Below, one piece after another: positions 7,059 to 15,607 of a stretch of 64,000 bases of DNA; the stretch's first letter is position 1, and the number at the start of each line of letters is the position of its first letter. Below the pieces are notes generated by a model. That model searched no databases and had not been told where the DNA came from. It was given only the letters and a program-made list of their open reading frames with translations. This DNA comes from a virus: the IMG/VR virus record IMGVR_UViG_3300017971_000218, positions 1 to 64,000 of that record; one strand, written 5' to 3'. Position numbers and translations under genes: made by a program.

Positions 7059-7889
7059 TTACACCGCCACCGGGGCTTTGATGTGTGGATGAGGGTCGTA
7101 GCCTGACAGGGTAAAGTCGTCAAACCTAAAATCGTCAATCGACTCAATCCTTCTGTTCTCATGCCCCACCTGACGACCGATGTGCATGTGCGGGAGAGGT
7201 TTTGGCTCGCGGTTAAGCTGAGTCATGACCTGCTCGAAGTGGTTCTTGTAGATGTGAACGTCACCGAATGTGTGAATAAACTCGCCGTATTCCAGCCCCG
7301 TCACGTGGGCAACCATCATAGTCAGCAGCGCGTAGGACGCGATGTTGAAGGGAACCCCCAGGAAGACGTCACAGCTACGCTGATACAGTTGGCAGGACAA
7401 CTTGCCGTCGGCGACGTAGAATTGAAAGAGGCAGTGGCATGGAGGCAGCGCCATGTGCTCAATCTGAGCGACATTCCATGCGCTCACAATCATACGTCGG
7501 TCGTTCGGGTTGTTCTTGATCTGGTGGATTACGGTCTCAATCTGGTCAAAGTACTCGCGGGCGTTGTCCTTCAGTCGCCGGTTCTCCCACGATCTCCACT
7601 GAGCGCCGTAGACGGGACCCAGCTCGCCGTGCTCATCAGCCCATTCGTTCCAGATCTTGACGCCATTGTCGTTCAGATACTTGACATTAGTGTCGCCGCG
7701 CAGGAACCACAGCAACTCGTAGATGATGCTCTTCAGGTGTAGCTTCTTTGTGGTTAAGAGGGGGAAGCCTTCCGCAAGATCGAAGCGAAGCTGACGCCCG
7801 AATACACTTCGCGTGCCAGTGCCCGTGCGATCTCCCTTATCCACGCCATTCTTGACGATATCTTCCAGTAGGTCTAAGTACTGTCTCAT
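7059..7889 (-). CDS. thyA: Thymidylate synthase
   Basis: This 276-residue enzyme methylates dUMP to dTMP using methylenetetrahydrofolate. The nucleophile is Cys151 in PPCHC, phosphate-binding RSCD is at 171-174, and Asn182 in GVPFN is the residue that selects dUMP over dCMP. The tryptophan pair in IWNEWAD is also retained, so it looks like a true synthase rather than a hydroxymethylase. The C-terminus [14 protein letters not shown] matches the closing lid of bacterial ThyA. With dUTPase, ribonucleotide reductase and a dNMP kinase elsewhere in the window it supplies dTTP for phage replication. Its neighbours overlap or nearly touch it, indicating one operon. Confidence 0.96.
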   Translation of the reverse strand: MRQYLDLLEDIVKNGVDKGDRTGTGTRSVFGRQLRFDLAEGFPLLTTKKLHLKSIIYELLWFLRGDTNVKYLNDNGVKIWNEWADEHGELGPVYGAQWRSWENRRLKDNAREYFDQIETVIHQIKNNPNDRRMIVSAWNVAQIEHMALPPCHCLFQFYVADGKLSCQLYQRSCDVFLGVPFNIASYALLTMMVAHVTGLEYGEFIHTFGDVHIYKNHFEQVMTQLNREPKPLPHMHIGRQVGHENRRIESIDDFRFDDFTLSGYDPHPHIKAPVAV

Positions 7890-8641
7890 TATTGAAATAC
7901 TCCCACTCCGTTCTTAACCATCGTAGAGTTGATGATCGGGATGCGCGACTTCATACCGTAGTCGATCTCATAGCCCGCCGTGACGAGGGGGTAAAGCTTC
8001 TCCTCGCCCACCTGACGAAATGAAGGACGCGTCCAGTCGTAAATATTGTGCCACTTCTCCTGAATCCAGTGATGGTTGTTGACACAGTGCCACTTATGGG
8101 TGGTGGTCGGACGATTATGGATTAGCTGTTCATTCCTGCTGTAATCCACCCTGTGTTTCAGCTTGGACTCTGCCACTCGAAGCTGCCAGTCGTTGTCTTC
8201 GTAGTAGCCGCCCCGGAATCGCTCGTCGAACCACCCGATGTGCAGCACCATACTCTTGTGAACGCAGAACGCACAAAACGACATCATCATTACCTGGAGC
8301 CACTTGCCAGATTCCGTCTGCTCCTTCAGATACTCATACCACCCTGGCTGGAACTTAATATCGTCTGATGCGATCAGCACCCAATCGGACCGGGTGCTGA
8401 GTATGCATTGATTCCATAATTGGGTGAGGGAGGACTTATCCTGGTTGATGATCTGTCTATCGTAAGGGCGTAGTAGGCTCGCCACCACGTCCATGCTCTC
8501 TTGCCCGAGTTCCTCTGGCGGGTCGTCGTGAATCACGTGAATAGGCACGTGCGCACCCGGGGGTAGAGTACCAAATAGTGACTCTAATGTATTCCGGACC
8601 TCGCGTGGTCTATTGCGAGTGGGGAATGCTATCTCAATCAC
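7889..8641 (-). CDS. Family 2-like glycosyltransferase
   Basis: The 250-residue protein starts [19 protein letters not shown], a GT-A nucleotide-binding opening. [13 protein letters not shown] near 90-102 gives the DxD-type region (SDD), and [18 protein letters not shown] (about 138-155) is the acceptor-side ED motif of GT2 enzymes. No membrane segment is present, so it should act in the cytoplasm. Its stop overlaps thyA and its start overlaps the upstream methyltransferase. It lies well away from the main glycosyltransferase cluster but probably serves the same glycan. Confidence 0.75.
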   Translation of the reverse strand: MIEIAFPTRNRPREVRNTLESLFGTLPPGAHVPIHVIHDDPPEELGQESMDVVASLLRPYDRQIINQDKSSLTQLWNQCILSTRSDWVLIASDDIKFQPGWYEYLKEQTESGKWLQVMMMSFCAFCVHKSMVLHIGWFDERFRGGYYEDNDWQLRVAESKLKHRVDYSRNEQLIHNRPTTTHKWHCVNNHHWIQEKWHNIYDWTRPSFRQVGEEKLYPLVTAGYEIDYGMKSRIPIINSTMVKNGVGVFQ

Positions 8642-9213
8642 AGTGTAATTTCCTCTACCAAGCCTAAGAGAAGCTTGCGGTTCTGGTTAAGATAGTCGTA
8701 TGTGAGGGGACGAAGCCTGATGTGCTGCTCGTCTGGAGCGAGTTGCGTCGTATCAAGGATACCCACCCCATAGTCGCTGTCGTAACAGAACATCAGAAAC
8801 GAGGACACCACCCGGTGTTGCACGAAAGCACGCCACGCAGTCCAGCAGTGCTCCGGACCCTCATACTGTGCGTGCGGCGGGCTACAGTCATGACAGAGGA
8901 TCACGCCACCGTCGTTCAGACACTTGAGGGCGTTACAGATATCCCTATGCACGAAGCTGTGTTCATGACACGCGTCGATAAAGATTACGTCAAACGTCTC
9001 CTCATTCTGTGCGAAGAACTCATCTGTCGTCATCTTATAAGTCTGCTTGAACGGATAGTCGCCGCTATCAACGCCGACCTTCTTCTCGCATACCACCTGG
9101 GTATGGTTCTCACCCAAGAGAGTTCCCAACTCTAGGAAACTTTTGTAGCCGCGCTCACGGATGTAGAAGTTGATCAAATCTGTGCGCGTCACTGGACCGC
9201 TAATAGTACCCAT
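8638..9213 (-). CDS. SAM-dependent methyltransferase (Methyltransf_24-like)
   Basis: A 191-residue protein with the ATG at 9213 (MGTISG); a longer frame from 9258 has a basic extension unlike the family. SFLELGTLLGENH is the glycine-rich SAM motif, VGVDSGD holds the acidic ribose ligand, and FDVIFIDACHEHSFVHRDI, GGVILCHDC is the signature of the Methyltransf_24/class I group found in polysaccharide gene clusters. It probably O-methylates a sugar added by the adjacent glycosyltransferase, whose start overlaps its stop. Substrate is inferred. Confidence 0.7.
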   Translation of the reverse strand: MGTISGPVTRTDLINFYIRERGYKSFLELGTLLGENHTQVVCEKKVGVDSGDYPFKQTYKMTTDEFFAQNEETFDVIFIDACHEHSFVHRDICNALKCLNDGGVILCHDCSPPHAQYEGPEHCWTAWRAFVQHRVVSSFLMFCYDSDYGVGILDTTQLAPDEQHIRLRPLTYDYLNQNRKLLLGLVEEITL

Positions 9214-9214
9214 A

Positions 9215-9421
9215 TTACAGCTTCTTTGACGCCTTAACAACTTGTGCTTCCCAGCCACGACGACGCCGGAGGATGCGCTTCACGGCGTAAAAATTACCCT
9301 TGAACTCTACGTACGCGCCGTTGACTAACAAAAGCGACTCAATAAGACCGAAAGAAGACGTCCCCACCTTCTCCTTAGATACAAGATCAACAAACGTGAC
9401 CTTCAGGGTTGAACTAAACAC
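9215..9421 (-). CDS. Small basic protein of unknown function
   Basis: A 68-residue protein read from GTG at 9421, with AGGAG nine bases upstream supporting that start. It is beta-rich at first (VTFVDLVSK, VEFKGNFYAVKR) and ends in a basic segment with RILRRRRG. It resembles small SH3-like phage proteins only in general character. It is one of a run of four overlapping small genes (9215-10068). Confidence 0.5.
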   Translation of the reverse strand: MFSSTLKVTFVDLVSKEKVGTSSFGLIESLLLVNGAYVEFKGNFYAVKRILRRRRGWEAQVVKASKKL

Positions 9422-9608
9422 GCCACATCACTCCTTCCTCGTCGTCCTCGTAGTCAATACGGAAGGGTTCCTCCGCGCCCACGTCGAACGATGCATAGAA
9501 GTAACCCTCGCCCACCTTGTCAACCGTGCCGGTCTGACCGTCGGTGAGGGTAACCGCCCCGTAGTTCTGTTTACCAATCACAACAATTGTCTGTCCTACT
9601 TCTACCAT
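9414..9608 (-). CDS. Small KOW/SH3-like protein
   Basis: A 64-residue protein with GQTIVVIGKQNYG and TDGQTGTVDKV, the spacing of a short beta-barrel like KOW or SH3 domains, ending in an acidic stretch DYEDDEEG. It overlaps both neighbours, so translation is coupled. No specific function can be given. Confidence 0.5.
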   Translation of the reverse strand: MVEVGQTIVVIGKQNYGAVTLTDGQTGTVDKVGEGYFYASFDVGAEEPFRIDYEDDEEGVMWRV

Positions 9609-9853
9609 ACGTCACCACACCCCCGGATCTTTTCATCCTCATACTCGGCGAGAATCCTGCGGCGAATTTCCTCAGCCGCCTCGGTTAACTCGCCCAGGAA
9701 GTTCTTGTAGTTGTTATAGGAGGGCTTCACCCAGCGGCGACACAACGCGAATAATACATAATTCAGGTCCCCATTGAACTCAAGCTCTCCACCTAACTCG
9801 TCGATCAGCCCGTCTAGCTCTCTTCTGCGTTCTTTAGGAATATATGGACTCAC
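9602..9853 (-). CDS. Small phage protein of the 'PYI..ERR..LD..I..L' type (DUF6899-like)
   Basis: An 83-residue protein beginning PYIPKERRRELDGLIDELG, with GDLNYVLFALC and a closing LAEYEDEKIRGCGDVW. This order of motifs recurs in a small protein family of tailed phages whose function is unknown. It starts at GTG 9853 within a GTGA overlap with the upstream gene, with AAGG four bases before it. Confidence 0.65.
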   Translation of the reverse strand: MSPYIPKERRRELDGLIDELGGELEFNGDLNYVLFALCRRWVKPSYNNYKNFLGELTEAAEEIRRRILAEYEDEKIRGCGDVW

Positions 9854-10068
9854 GTCACCTTCTCCACTAATAGCTTCTTCGGTACAACATAGATGACAAA
9901 ATCCTGTTGGTTAGTGCGGTAATCATAATTAACCGATGACACTTGATATCGCTCGGCGGGATCGCCCGGCAGAATCACATAGTCTCCGCGCTGAGGGACC
10001 TCTTGCAAAGTCTTCACGCCAAGACTTTTCAGATTCTTCATGTCAAAAAACTCAACCTTACTTCCCAT
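9850..10068 (-). CDS. Small protein of unknown function
   Basis: A 72-residue protein from the ATG at 10068, chosen because AAGGA lies eight bases upstream; the longer frame from 10092 lacks such a signal. It has a predicted beta-rich centre (RGDYVILPGDPAERYQVSSV) and a C-terminal strand (FVIYVVPKKLLV). I do not recognise a family. Confidence 0.45.
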   Translation of the reverse strand: MGSKVEFFDMKNLKSLGVKTLQEVPQRGDYVILPGDPAERYQVSSVNYDYRTNQQDFVIYVVPKKLLVEKVT

Positions 10069-10072
10069 GATA

Positions 10073-10558
10073 CTATTCCTTCGCGTTCTCAAATAGGTCT
10101 ACCGTGTTCTTGAGAATTGCCACCAGCGCCGGTGGTAGTTTGAACCGCTTTGCCGCCGCCTCAATAGACTTAAGCAAGTTGCCGTCGTGCTGACGCTCAG
10201 ACGACGCCTTCCAGTCACAGAACATTTCAATTAGGTCAACGAGGTTCATCCCCTCGATACCGTTCGGGAAGTGCTCCGGATGGTGGCGGTTCTTTGCGTA
10301 GTGATGGTCAAGCGCAGGCGCGAGTTTCTCCAGACTCTCCTTGTATTCTTTCGACTCAAACTTCAGCTTCGCCAGCAGCGGCGCAACCTCAGCAAAGACT
10401 TCAATTTCCGGGGAGTCAAGCTTGGACATATCATGTTCATATGCCCTCCGCTCAAGGGCGTCAATGATCATAGCCATATAGGCACGCACAACATTGATAT
10501 GCTTGCGCGTATCACGCCTACATTCAGCGACCTTGTCACTCTGAGACTTACTAGCCAT
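10073..10558 (-). CDS. DUF5662-like phage protein (HD-like histidine pattern)
   Basis: A 161-residue helical protein. EHDMSKLDSPE near 41-51 and HHYAKNRHHPEHF near 89-101, followed by LIEMFCDWKASSERQHDG, match the DUF5662 family of phage and bacterial proteins, in which the His/Asp placement suggests an HD-type metal site. No reaction has been assigned that I know of. It sits between small genes and the IMPDH-like gene, so a nucleotide-related hydrolase role is possible but unproved. Confidence 0.6.
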   Translation of the reverse strand: MASKSQSDKVAECRRDTRKHINVVRAYMAMIIDALERRAYEHDMSKLDSPEIEVFAEVAPLLAKLKFESKEYKESLEKLAPALDHHYAKNRHHPEHFPNGIEGMNLVDLIEMFCDWKASSERQHDGNLLKSIEAAAKRFKLPPALVAILKNTVDLFENAKE

Positions 10559-10560
10559 AA

Positions 10561-10734
10561 CTATCCAATCCTACAAGCTCGGTAGCTACCTAGTTTCTGC
10601 ATCCACCGCTTCAGGTTCGCCGCCGGTTGTCCGACAAACTTCCGAGCGATGGGGGCAGCCTCGGTAATAATGTGGTCATCGTCAACAGTCACACAGATTG
10701 TGAACTTACTACAAGACAGCCACCAAGTAGACAT
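10561..10734 (-). CDS. 57-residue unknown protein
   Basis: A short complete frame from ATG 10734 to TAG 10561 fills the gap between two genes. Its start overlaps the IMPDH-like stop as TAATG, the same coupling used throughout the block, and only a few bases separate its stop from the next ATG. The product starts [15 protein letters not shown] and ends in a helix-rich basic segment (RKFVGQPAANLKRWMQKLG). No family recognised. Confidence 0.55.
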   Translation of the reverse strand: MSTWWLSCSKFTICVTVDDDHIITEAAPIARKFVGQPAANLKRWMQKLGSYRACRIG

Positions 10735-11831
10735 TACCCCTCGCGGTCGAGTAGGTGAGGCGTGTTCTCTCCATAGCCGAGAGGCGTCACACGCACGAAA
10801 CGATGAACTGAGTTCCGGCGCAACTCACGCAGAGTCCTGGCGTCCATATATGCACAACCAGACTGGATGCCGTTACACAGCTTCTTAACAATAGGCTTCA
10901 CCGATCCCTTACAAGGAACCAGCTTGACCTCTCCTTCTTCGTGATAGTCTTCATCCTTCTGACCACCCTTCCAATCTTTTTGGGCGTCCACAGATGCCAT
11001 ACCACGATATTTCTTGAACTTGCCGTCGATGGTGCCACCAGGAGCCTCGTCGCAGCCAGCGAACAGAGAGCCGATCATCACCGCGTCTGCGCCCGCAGCA
11101 AGAGCCTTTACGATATCCCCGCTGTGGCGGATACCGCCGTCTGCAATGATCGATCCGCGCTGACGATCCCCGAATCGATGGTCGAGATTGAAGCGATCCA
11201 CAGCCGCCTTTGCGCTCATAACAGCAGAAAGCTGGGGCACTCCCACGCCCGCCATCATCCGCGTTGAGCACAGGCTCCCGGGACCTACCCCAACCTTCAC
11301 CACGTCCGCTCCCCACTCCAGGAGAGCCAGCGTAGCCTCGTATGTGGACGTATTACCCGCAATGACTGTTACATAGTCGTATCCGCAGATTCGGATCTCT
11401 TCTCTCAGACCCTCCAGGGTCTCTTGCATTGCCTGGCAGAATCCATGCGCGATATCGACACAGATCACGTCCGCGCCCGCCTGGACATACTCCCGCGCAC
11501 GCTTCACGGCGGACTCGTTGACGCCGATAGACGCCGCCACGTGCTGCGGCGGGGGTCGTGTGTCGCCCCGGCGCAGCGTCTCGATGCTGTGAATCACGTC
11601 GTCTGGATTCATGAACCGGTGCAAGATTCCCATCCCACCCATCTCGTCCATTGCTAGGACCATAGGGTATCCGGTGACGGTATCCATATTGGCGGATACG
11701 ATTGGGATTCTAAGAGCCTTGTTACCTAACTCAGTGTCCAGAGAGACGTCACTCCTAGATCTAATGGTAGAGAATCGCGGCTTCAGTAGAACGTCGTCAT
11801 ACGTTAACTTATGTACGATATTGCGATCCAT
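10734..11831 (-). CDS. IMP dehydrogenase / GMP reductase family enzyme without CBS domains
   Basis: The 365-residue TIM-barrel enzyme opens [15 protein letters not shown] and has the active-site loop [11 protein letters not shown] with catalytic Cys188. [13 protein letters not shown] is the phosphate-binding turn. The flap has VPCKG, closer to the VPYKG of IMP dehydrogenases, while the compact length and lack of a CBS pair recall GMP reductases. Either reaction would adjust guanine nucleotide supply (IMP to XMP, or GMP back to IMP) during phage replication. It belongs to the nucleotide segment with ribonucleotide reductase, dUTPase and thyA. Which direction it runs cannot be settled from sequence reading. 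Confidence 0.85.
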   Translation of the reverse strand: MDRNIVHKLTYDDVLLKPRFSTIRSRSDVSLDTELGNKALRIPIVSANMDTVTGYPMVLAMDEMGGMGILHRFMNPDDVIHSIETLRRGDTRPPPQHVAASIGVNESAVKRAREYVQAGADVICVDIAHGFCQAMQETLEGLREEIRICGYDYVTVIAGNTSTYEATLALLEWGADVVKVGVGPGSLCSTRMMAGVGVPQLSAVMSAKAAVDRFNLDHRFGDRQRGSIIADGGIRHSGDIVKALAAGADAVMIGSLFAGCDEAPGGTIDGKFKKYRGMASVDAQKDWKGGQKDEDYHEEGEVKLVPCKGSVKPIVKKLCNGIQSGCAYMDARTLRELRRNSVHRFVRVTPLGYGENTPHLLDREG

Positions 11832-11833
11832 TA

Positions 11834-12514
11834 CTACGCTTTCTTACCATAGATCTGACGGGCAAAGCAGTGAGCACGGAAGGGTGCTTGGTCCCACGTC
11901 TCAAGGATCTTAAGCCCGGTGTCCTTGAACAGAGCCTCATACCCATCTTCCGAATATAGCTGGACCGTGCGATCATCATGAAGGGTGTTGTTTCCAAGCC
12001 CCATATTGATGTGAATCACGAACCTACCATCCGGCTTTAGAATACGCGGCAACTCTTTCAAGTATGCCCGCGCCTGATACTGCGCGATGTGAATGAACAC
12101 GCCAGTACTAAAGACGAGGTCAAAATCCCTGTCACGCAGGCAGTCGAGGGTTCCATTCTGCGCTTGCAACATGAACATATTCTTGATGCCCGCCTCACGG
12201 ATCGCGGCATTCCCCTTGTCCACGATCACCTTGGAGATATCGACTCCCACATACGTCCTGACGTGGGGTGCGAGATACGCGCCGAAGTCTCCATAGCCAG
12301 CGCCCAGGTCTAGGATGCTCCACGCCTTCCCCTTCTTGCGCAGATCAAGGAAGCGACCGTCCAGACCGGTCGGCGTCAAGCCAAGGCGTAGTTGTGCCTC
12401 CTCGTCGTCGTAGTGACGACGTAGCTCACCACCGTAATCGACGCCACACGGAAAGTATGTGTCGTCGCTATGCTTCTCGTCCCAAAACTTCTCGTCACGA
12501 TCTCGCCGATCCAT
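11834..12514 (-). CDS. Class I SAM-dependent methyltransferase
   Basis: A 226-residue protein read from the ATG at 12514, with AAAGG eight bases before it; GTG 12523 is the alternative. SILDLGAGYGDFGAYL is motif I, YVGVDIS the acidic motif II, and FDLVFSTGVFIHI then LPRILKPDGRFVIHI are the later class I motifs. This is the broad small-molecule methyltransferase group (Methyltransf_11/25). The N-terminal DRDEKFWDEKH is like sugar or tRNA-type methyltransferases. Substrate unknown. Its start overlaps the exonuclease gene. Confidence 0.7.
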   Translation of the reverse strand: MDRRDRDEKFWDEKHSDDTYFPCGVDYGGELRRHYDDEEAQLRLGLTPTGLDGRFLDLRKKGKAWSILDLGAGYGDFGAYLAPHVRTYVGVDISKVIVDKGNAAIREAGIKNMFMLQAQNGTLDCLRDRDFDLVFSTGVFIHIAQYQARAYLKELPRILKPDGRFVIHINMGLGNNTLHDDRTVQLYSEDGYEALFKDTGLKILETWDQAPFRAHCFARQIYGKKA

Positions 12515-13130
12515 CGCGCTCACCTTTCATAATCACACGCACCAACTCAGCCGTCGCACGGGCGTCTTCAATCGCACAGTGCGCCTTCTTGTTGTCAATC
12601 CCGTAGGTCTTGAGCGCAGCCTTCAGCGTCACGTGAGCCGAATGATTTGCGAACCAGTTCTTCGAGATGTAGACAGCCATCATGTCCAACCAGTGGTAAT
12701 GAAAAAACTGTCCGAGGGTGAAGGTCGGCATCATCGCACGGATCTGGTGGAACTTGAACTTCAGCTTGGGAATATCAAACCCACCGATATTGTAGCCGGA
12801 AGGAATCCACTGCTTATTGTGGCGCTCCTTCATCTTAATCCATTCCTGACAGAACTCGTAGAACGACGGAGCCGCGAGGACCTCTGCCTTACGAGCAGCA
12901 AGGTGGTTCATAGCCAACGCTTGCTTGGCATCTACCGTCTCCAGAACCTCTGGAGCCGAGGGTGCGATGAGAGTGTGGATACTATCCTTCTCTTCAAGGG
13001 TATTACCGTCCAGCAGCACGCCGCCGAACTCAATAATCTCTGCTCGCAGGTCAAGTCCCGTGGTCTCCGTATCGAATACGAAGATATCAAACTTGTCCCC
13101 CGGGGTCTTCCTGGTCTTTTTTTCTGCCAT
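12495..13130 (-). CDS. DEDDh 3'-5' exonuclease (DnaQ-like)
   Basis: The 211-residue protein has Exo I FDTETTGLDL, Exo II GYNIGGFDIPKL and Exo III HCAIEDARATAEL, the DEDDh arrangement of DnaQ/polymerase proofreading and RNase T-type exonucleases. The ATG at 13130 follows GGAG; an upstream GTG at 13151 is possible. As the alpha-type polymerase of this phage (48217-51546) carries no Exo domain that I can see, this enzyme may serve as its separate proofreader. It overlaps the membrane-anchored nuclease gene by 44 bases. Confidence 0.85.
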   Translation of the reverse strand: MAEKKTRKTPGDKFDIFVFDTETTGLDLRAEIIEFGGVLLDGNTLEEKDSIHTLIAPSAPEVLETVDAKQALAMNHLAARKAEVLAAPSFYEFCQEWIKMKERHNKQWIPSGYNIGGFDIPKLKFKFHQIRAMMPTFTLGQFFHYHWLDMMAVYISKNWFANHSAHVTLKAALKTYGIDNKKAHCAIEDARATAELVRVIMKGERDGSARS

Positions 13131-13707
13131 CACTATCTCCGTTGGTTCCACGCTTGCGGAACGTCCTAAAGGAAACCTTGCCTGCTTCCACTAACTTCTT
13201 GACCTTCTTCTGGCGCGTTGATAGACCCGCATTGCCGCTCTTAACCTCGACCAGAATGATCTCGTCATCCTTGATCACGAGGTAGTCGAACGTCTTGAAC
13301 ACGGGGATTACGTTGTCTTCAATAATGTCGCCGGGGAAGTCTTCGAACAGCGGGGCAACCTTCTCCAGAATATGCCCGGTGCGGACCTCGCTGCTCTTAC
13401 GGTCTGCCAGATACCGGCGGCTCTTTTCCTTCTCACCGCGTAGCTCCTTCTCGTAGTAATCAGCCTTCTCGGTCATTTCTTTCTGGCTACGCTCAAGGAG
13501 TTTACGTAGCTTCCGTGCGTATGATTCTTCAGCCTCCTGCTGAGCCTGCTTCATCTCTGCTTTGTGCTCTTTAAGCATAGCAACCATAACGTCACGACGA
13601 TCGAGATTACGTCGGAGATGGTACACAGCGACGCCAAGACTGACAATGATAACGGTGGCAACAATTCCTAAGACTGGCACTAATTGACTATACGTCGCAG
13701 CTTCCAT
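13087..13707 (-). CDS. Membrane-anchored coiled-coil PD-(D/E)XK nuclease-like protein
   Basis: This 206-residue protein has a transmembrane helix at about 8-30 (LVPVLGIVATVIIVSLGVAV), a long charged coiled coil (about 35-105), then a nuclease-like core: FDYLVIKDDEIILVEVKSG, giving Asp141, Glu154 and Lys156 in D-x12-E-x-K order. That resembles the family of endonucleases related to archaeal Holliday junction resolvases, whose bacterial members carry the same TM plus coil. A membrane-tethered resolvase could act at packaging or at the replication site, which is inference. Its 3' end overlaps the exonuclease gene in another frame. Confidence 0.65.
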   Translation of the reverse strand: MEAATYSQLVPVLGIVATVIIVSLGVAVYHLRRNLDRRDVMVAMLKEHKAEMKQAQQEAEESYARKLRKLLERSQKEMTEKADYYEKELRGEKEKSRRYLADRKSSEVRTGHILEKVAPLFEDFPGDIIEDNVIPVFKTFDYLVIKDDEIILVEVKSGNAGLSTRQKKVKKLVEAGKVSFRTFRKRGTNGDSDGRKKDQEDPGGQV

Positions 13708-15607
13708 TCTTGCAAGACCTTTCCTGACCCGAGCCCTCCTCAGCGAGTTGGATCAACTGTTTTACTTCGTCTTCGTCCATATCGTGGACGTTGATCGACT
13801 CCAGGGGCGCTCCGCCCCCTCCAAAGTCCCTACTTCCTTCGCGGTAGATTGTCCACCCCTTGATATGCTTCCCGTACTTTAGGATGTACCGAGCGATGCT
13901 CTCGGGGGTCGTATTCTCAGCGACGTTCGTTGTCTTCGAGATCGACTGATCAATCCACTGCTGCACGCGGGCGATCATCTTCATGTGTTCCTCGGCGGAC
14001 ACCTGATGAGCGCCGACACAGTTAACCGTGTCTGCTTCTGCGCGGAACAATTCCTTGAACAACGGGTCAATCACGATGCGTTCTACGATAGTGCCGTCCT
14101 TCCTGAAACGACGCTTGAACGCTGCGGCAAAGATCGGCTCAATACCGCTGGAACAACCAGCCAACATGCTGATCGTGCCAGTCGGTGCGATCGAGAGGAT
14201 CACCGCATTACGAATGCCGTGCTCTTCGATCTCTTCCTGCACGTCCGGCGGCAACGCCTGGATGAAGTCACAGTCGAAGTGACGATCAGGATCAAACCGC
14301 TCGAATGCACCCTTCTCTTTCGCCAACCTGATAGACGCCCTGAACGACTCGTCGCGGATGGTCTTCATCAGACGATCCACAAACTCAAGCGACTGATCCG
14401 AGCCGTAACGCATCCCCATTTTAATGAGTAAGTGCGCTAAGCCCATAACGCCAAGACCAATACGCCGCGAGTTGTGTGACACCGCACGCATCTCGTCCAG
14501 CGGGTATTGATTCACGGTCAACACGTTGTCCAAGAATCGTACACCGGCGCGGATAGCCTTCGCCAACAGCTTCCAGTTGACGTCGTTGGTCTTCGGGTCA
14601 TACATCTTCAGGAGGTTGACAGAGCCGAGGCAACAATTGCCCAGGTTCGGCAGTAGAGCCTCCGTGCATGGGTTCACCGAAGCGAACTTCTCAAAGTACC
14701 ACGTCGTAAAGTTACGCTTGATCAGGTCTTCATTGATGATGCCGGGTTCTCCTGACTTATGAGCGTTCTCTGCCAGAATCTCCAGGATCTCATGCGCACC
14801 GATCTCGCGCTCCGATAGCGCCGTGAACTTGTCTGACTCATCGATACGATAGTGAACGTCAGCCCGAATGACGGCGTCCTTCTTGTCAGTAGCAATGACC
14901 TCGATTTCATCTGACCGGCGCTTCCAGCCGCTTTCCTCATTGCGGTAGCCCGTGCGACGCACCTTATATAGTCTATACTCACGACCCGAGAACTTGAACA
15001 CCCACGGCTTTTTCTGTTTCGCAGCCTTCAAGAACTCGTCATTGATGATGATCGAGATGTTGTGGTTCGTTAGCTCGCCAAGATCCAGCTTCACCTTCAA
15101 GAACTCAAGAACATCTGGATGGCTAATGTGCAGAAGACCAATCAGCGCGGCTCTACGCGCCCCACCAGCCTTTACCTCATTACCAATACAGTCGATCTTG
15201 CGCATCTCGCTGATGACGCCGGGCGCTTGACCGTGCATACCCTGAAGAGCATCGCCCTTCGGTCGAATACGCGAGTAGTTGATACCACAGCCACCGAAAT
15301 TGACCGACGTAATATATACGTCATGGAGTAGTTTGCCGATTGATTGTGCGTTGTCTTCTACCTGGAACGCAAAACAATTCAGTAGTTGGGGACGACTCCG
15401 TCCCGCACCATATAGCACGCGACCACCGGGCACGAAGAGCATATCATCCATGACTTCGTGGAACTGCTCGGCGACTTCTTGCTGCTTATCCGGCGACTCA
15501 ACATTGACTACCCATTGAACAACTCGATTGACTACATCTTCCCATGTATTTTCAGTAGGTAAAGCATACCTACTCTTCAGGATCTCTAGCTGGAGCGGGT
15601 TCAGCAC
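13688..15607 (-). CDS. nrdJ: Class II (adenosylcobalamin-type) ribonucleotide reductase
   Basis: The 639-residue enzyme reduces ribonucleotides to deoxyribonucleotides. Cys78 (LLNCFAF) and Cys325 or Cys326 (NCCLGSVNL) fit the redox pair, and Cys314 and Glu316 in NPCTE fit the thiyl-radical site, where the usual form is NPCGE. APTGTISMLAGCSSGIEP is characteristic of class II NrdJ, and no small-subunit gene is seen in the window. The C-terminal CKNGSC tail carries the shuttle cysteines. About 55 residues (205-262, charged and Arg/Lys/Glu-rich) look inserted between core strands. GTG 15607 is the start, with a G-rich site upstream. It overlaps an FAD oxidoreductase gene by 38 bases. Confidence 0.9.
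   Translation of the reverse strand: MLNPLQLEILKSRYALPTENTWEDVVNRVVQWVVNVESPDKQQEVAEQFHEVMDDMLFVPGGRVLYGAGRSRPQLLNCFAFQVEDNAQSIGKLLHDVYITSVNFGGCGINYSRIRPKGDALQGMHGQAPGVISEMRKIDCIGNEVKAGGARRAALIGLLHISHPDVLEFLKVKLDLGELTNHNISIIINDEFLKAAKQKKPWVFKFSGREYRLYKVRRTGYRNEESGWKRRSDEIEVIATDKKDAVIRADVHYRIDESDKFTALSEREIGAHEILEILAENAHKSGEPGIINEDLIKRNFTTWYFEKFASVNPCTEALLPNLGNCCLGSVNLLKMYDPKTNDVNWKLLAKAIRAGVRFLDNVLTVNQYPLDEMRAVSHNSRRIGLGVMGLAHLLIKMGMRYGSDQSLEFVDRLMKTIRDESFRASIRLAKEKGAFERFDPDRHFDCDFIQALPPDVQEEIEEHGIRNAVILSIAPTGTISMLAGCSSGIEPIFAAAFKRRFRKDGTIVERIVIDPLFKELFRAEADTVNCVGAHQVSAEEHMKMIARVQQWIDQSISKTTNVAENTTPESIARYILKYGKHIKGWTIYREGSRDFGGGGAPLESINVHDMDEDEVKQLIQLAEEGSGQERSCKNGSCDV

Noticed and set aside
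7161-7742. A 193-residue open frame on the plus strand opposite thyA
   Set aside because: It lies antisense to a clearly conserved enzyme, has no ribosome binding site, and its sequence is explained by codon bias on the other strand.
7059-7889. dUMP or dCMP hydroxymethylase, which would imply hypermodified bases
   Set aside because: Asn182, the IWNEW tryptophans and the KAPVAV C-terminus are those of ordinary thymidylate synthase.
12459-13169. A 236-residue plus-strand frame opposite the exonuclease
   Set aside because: Antisense shadow. The exonuclease on the minus strand has all three Exo motifs.
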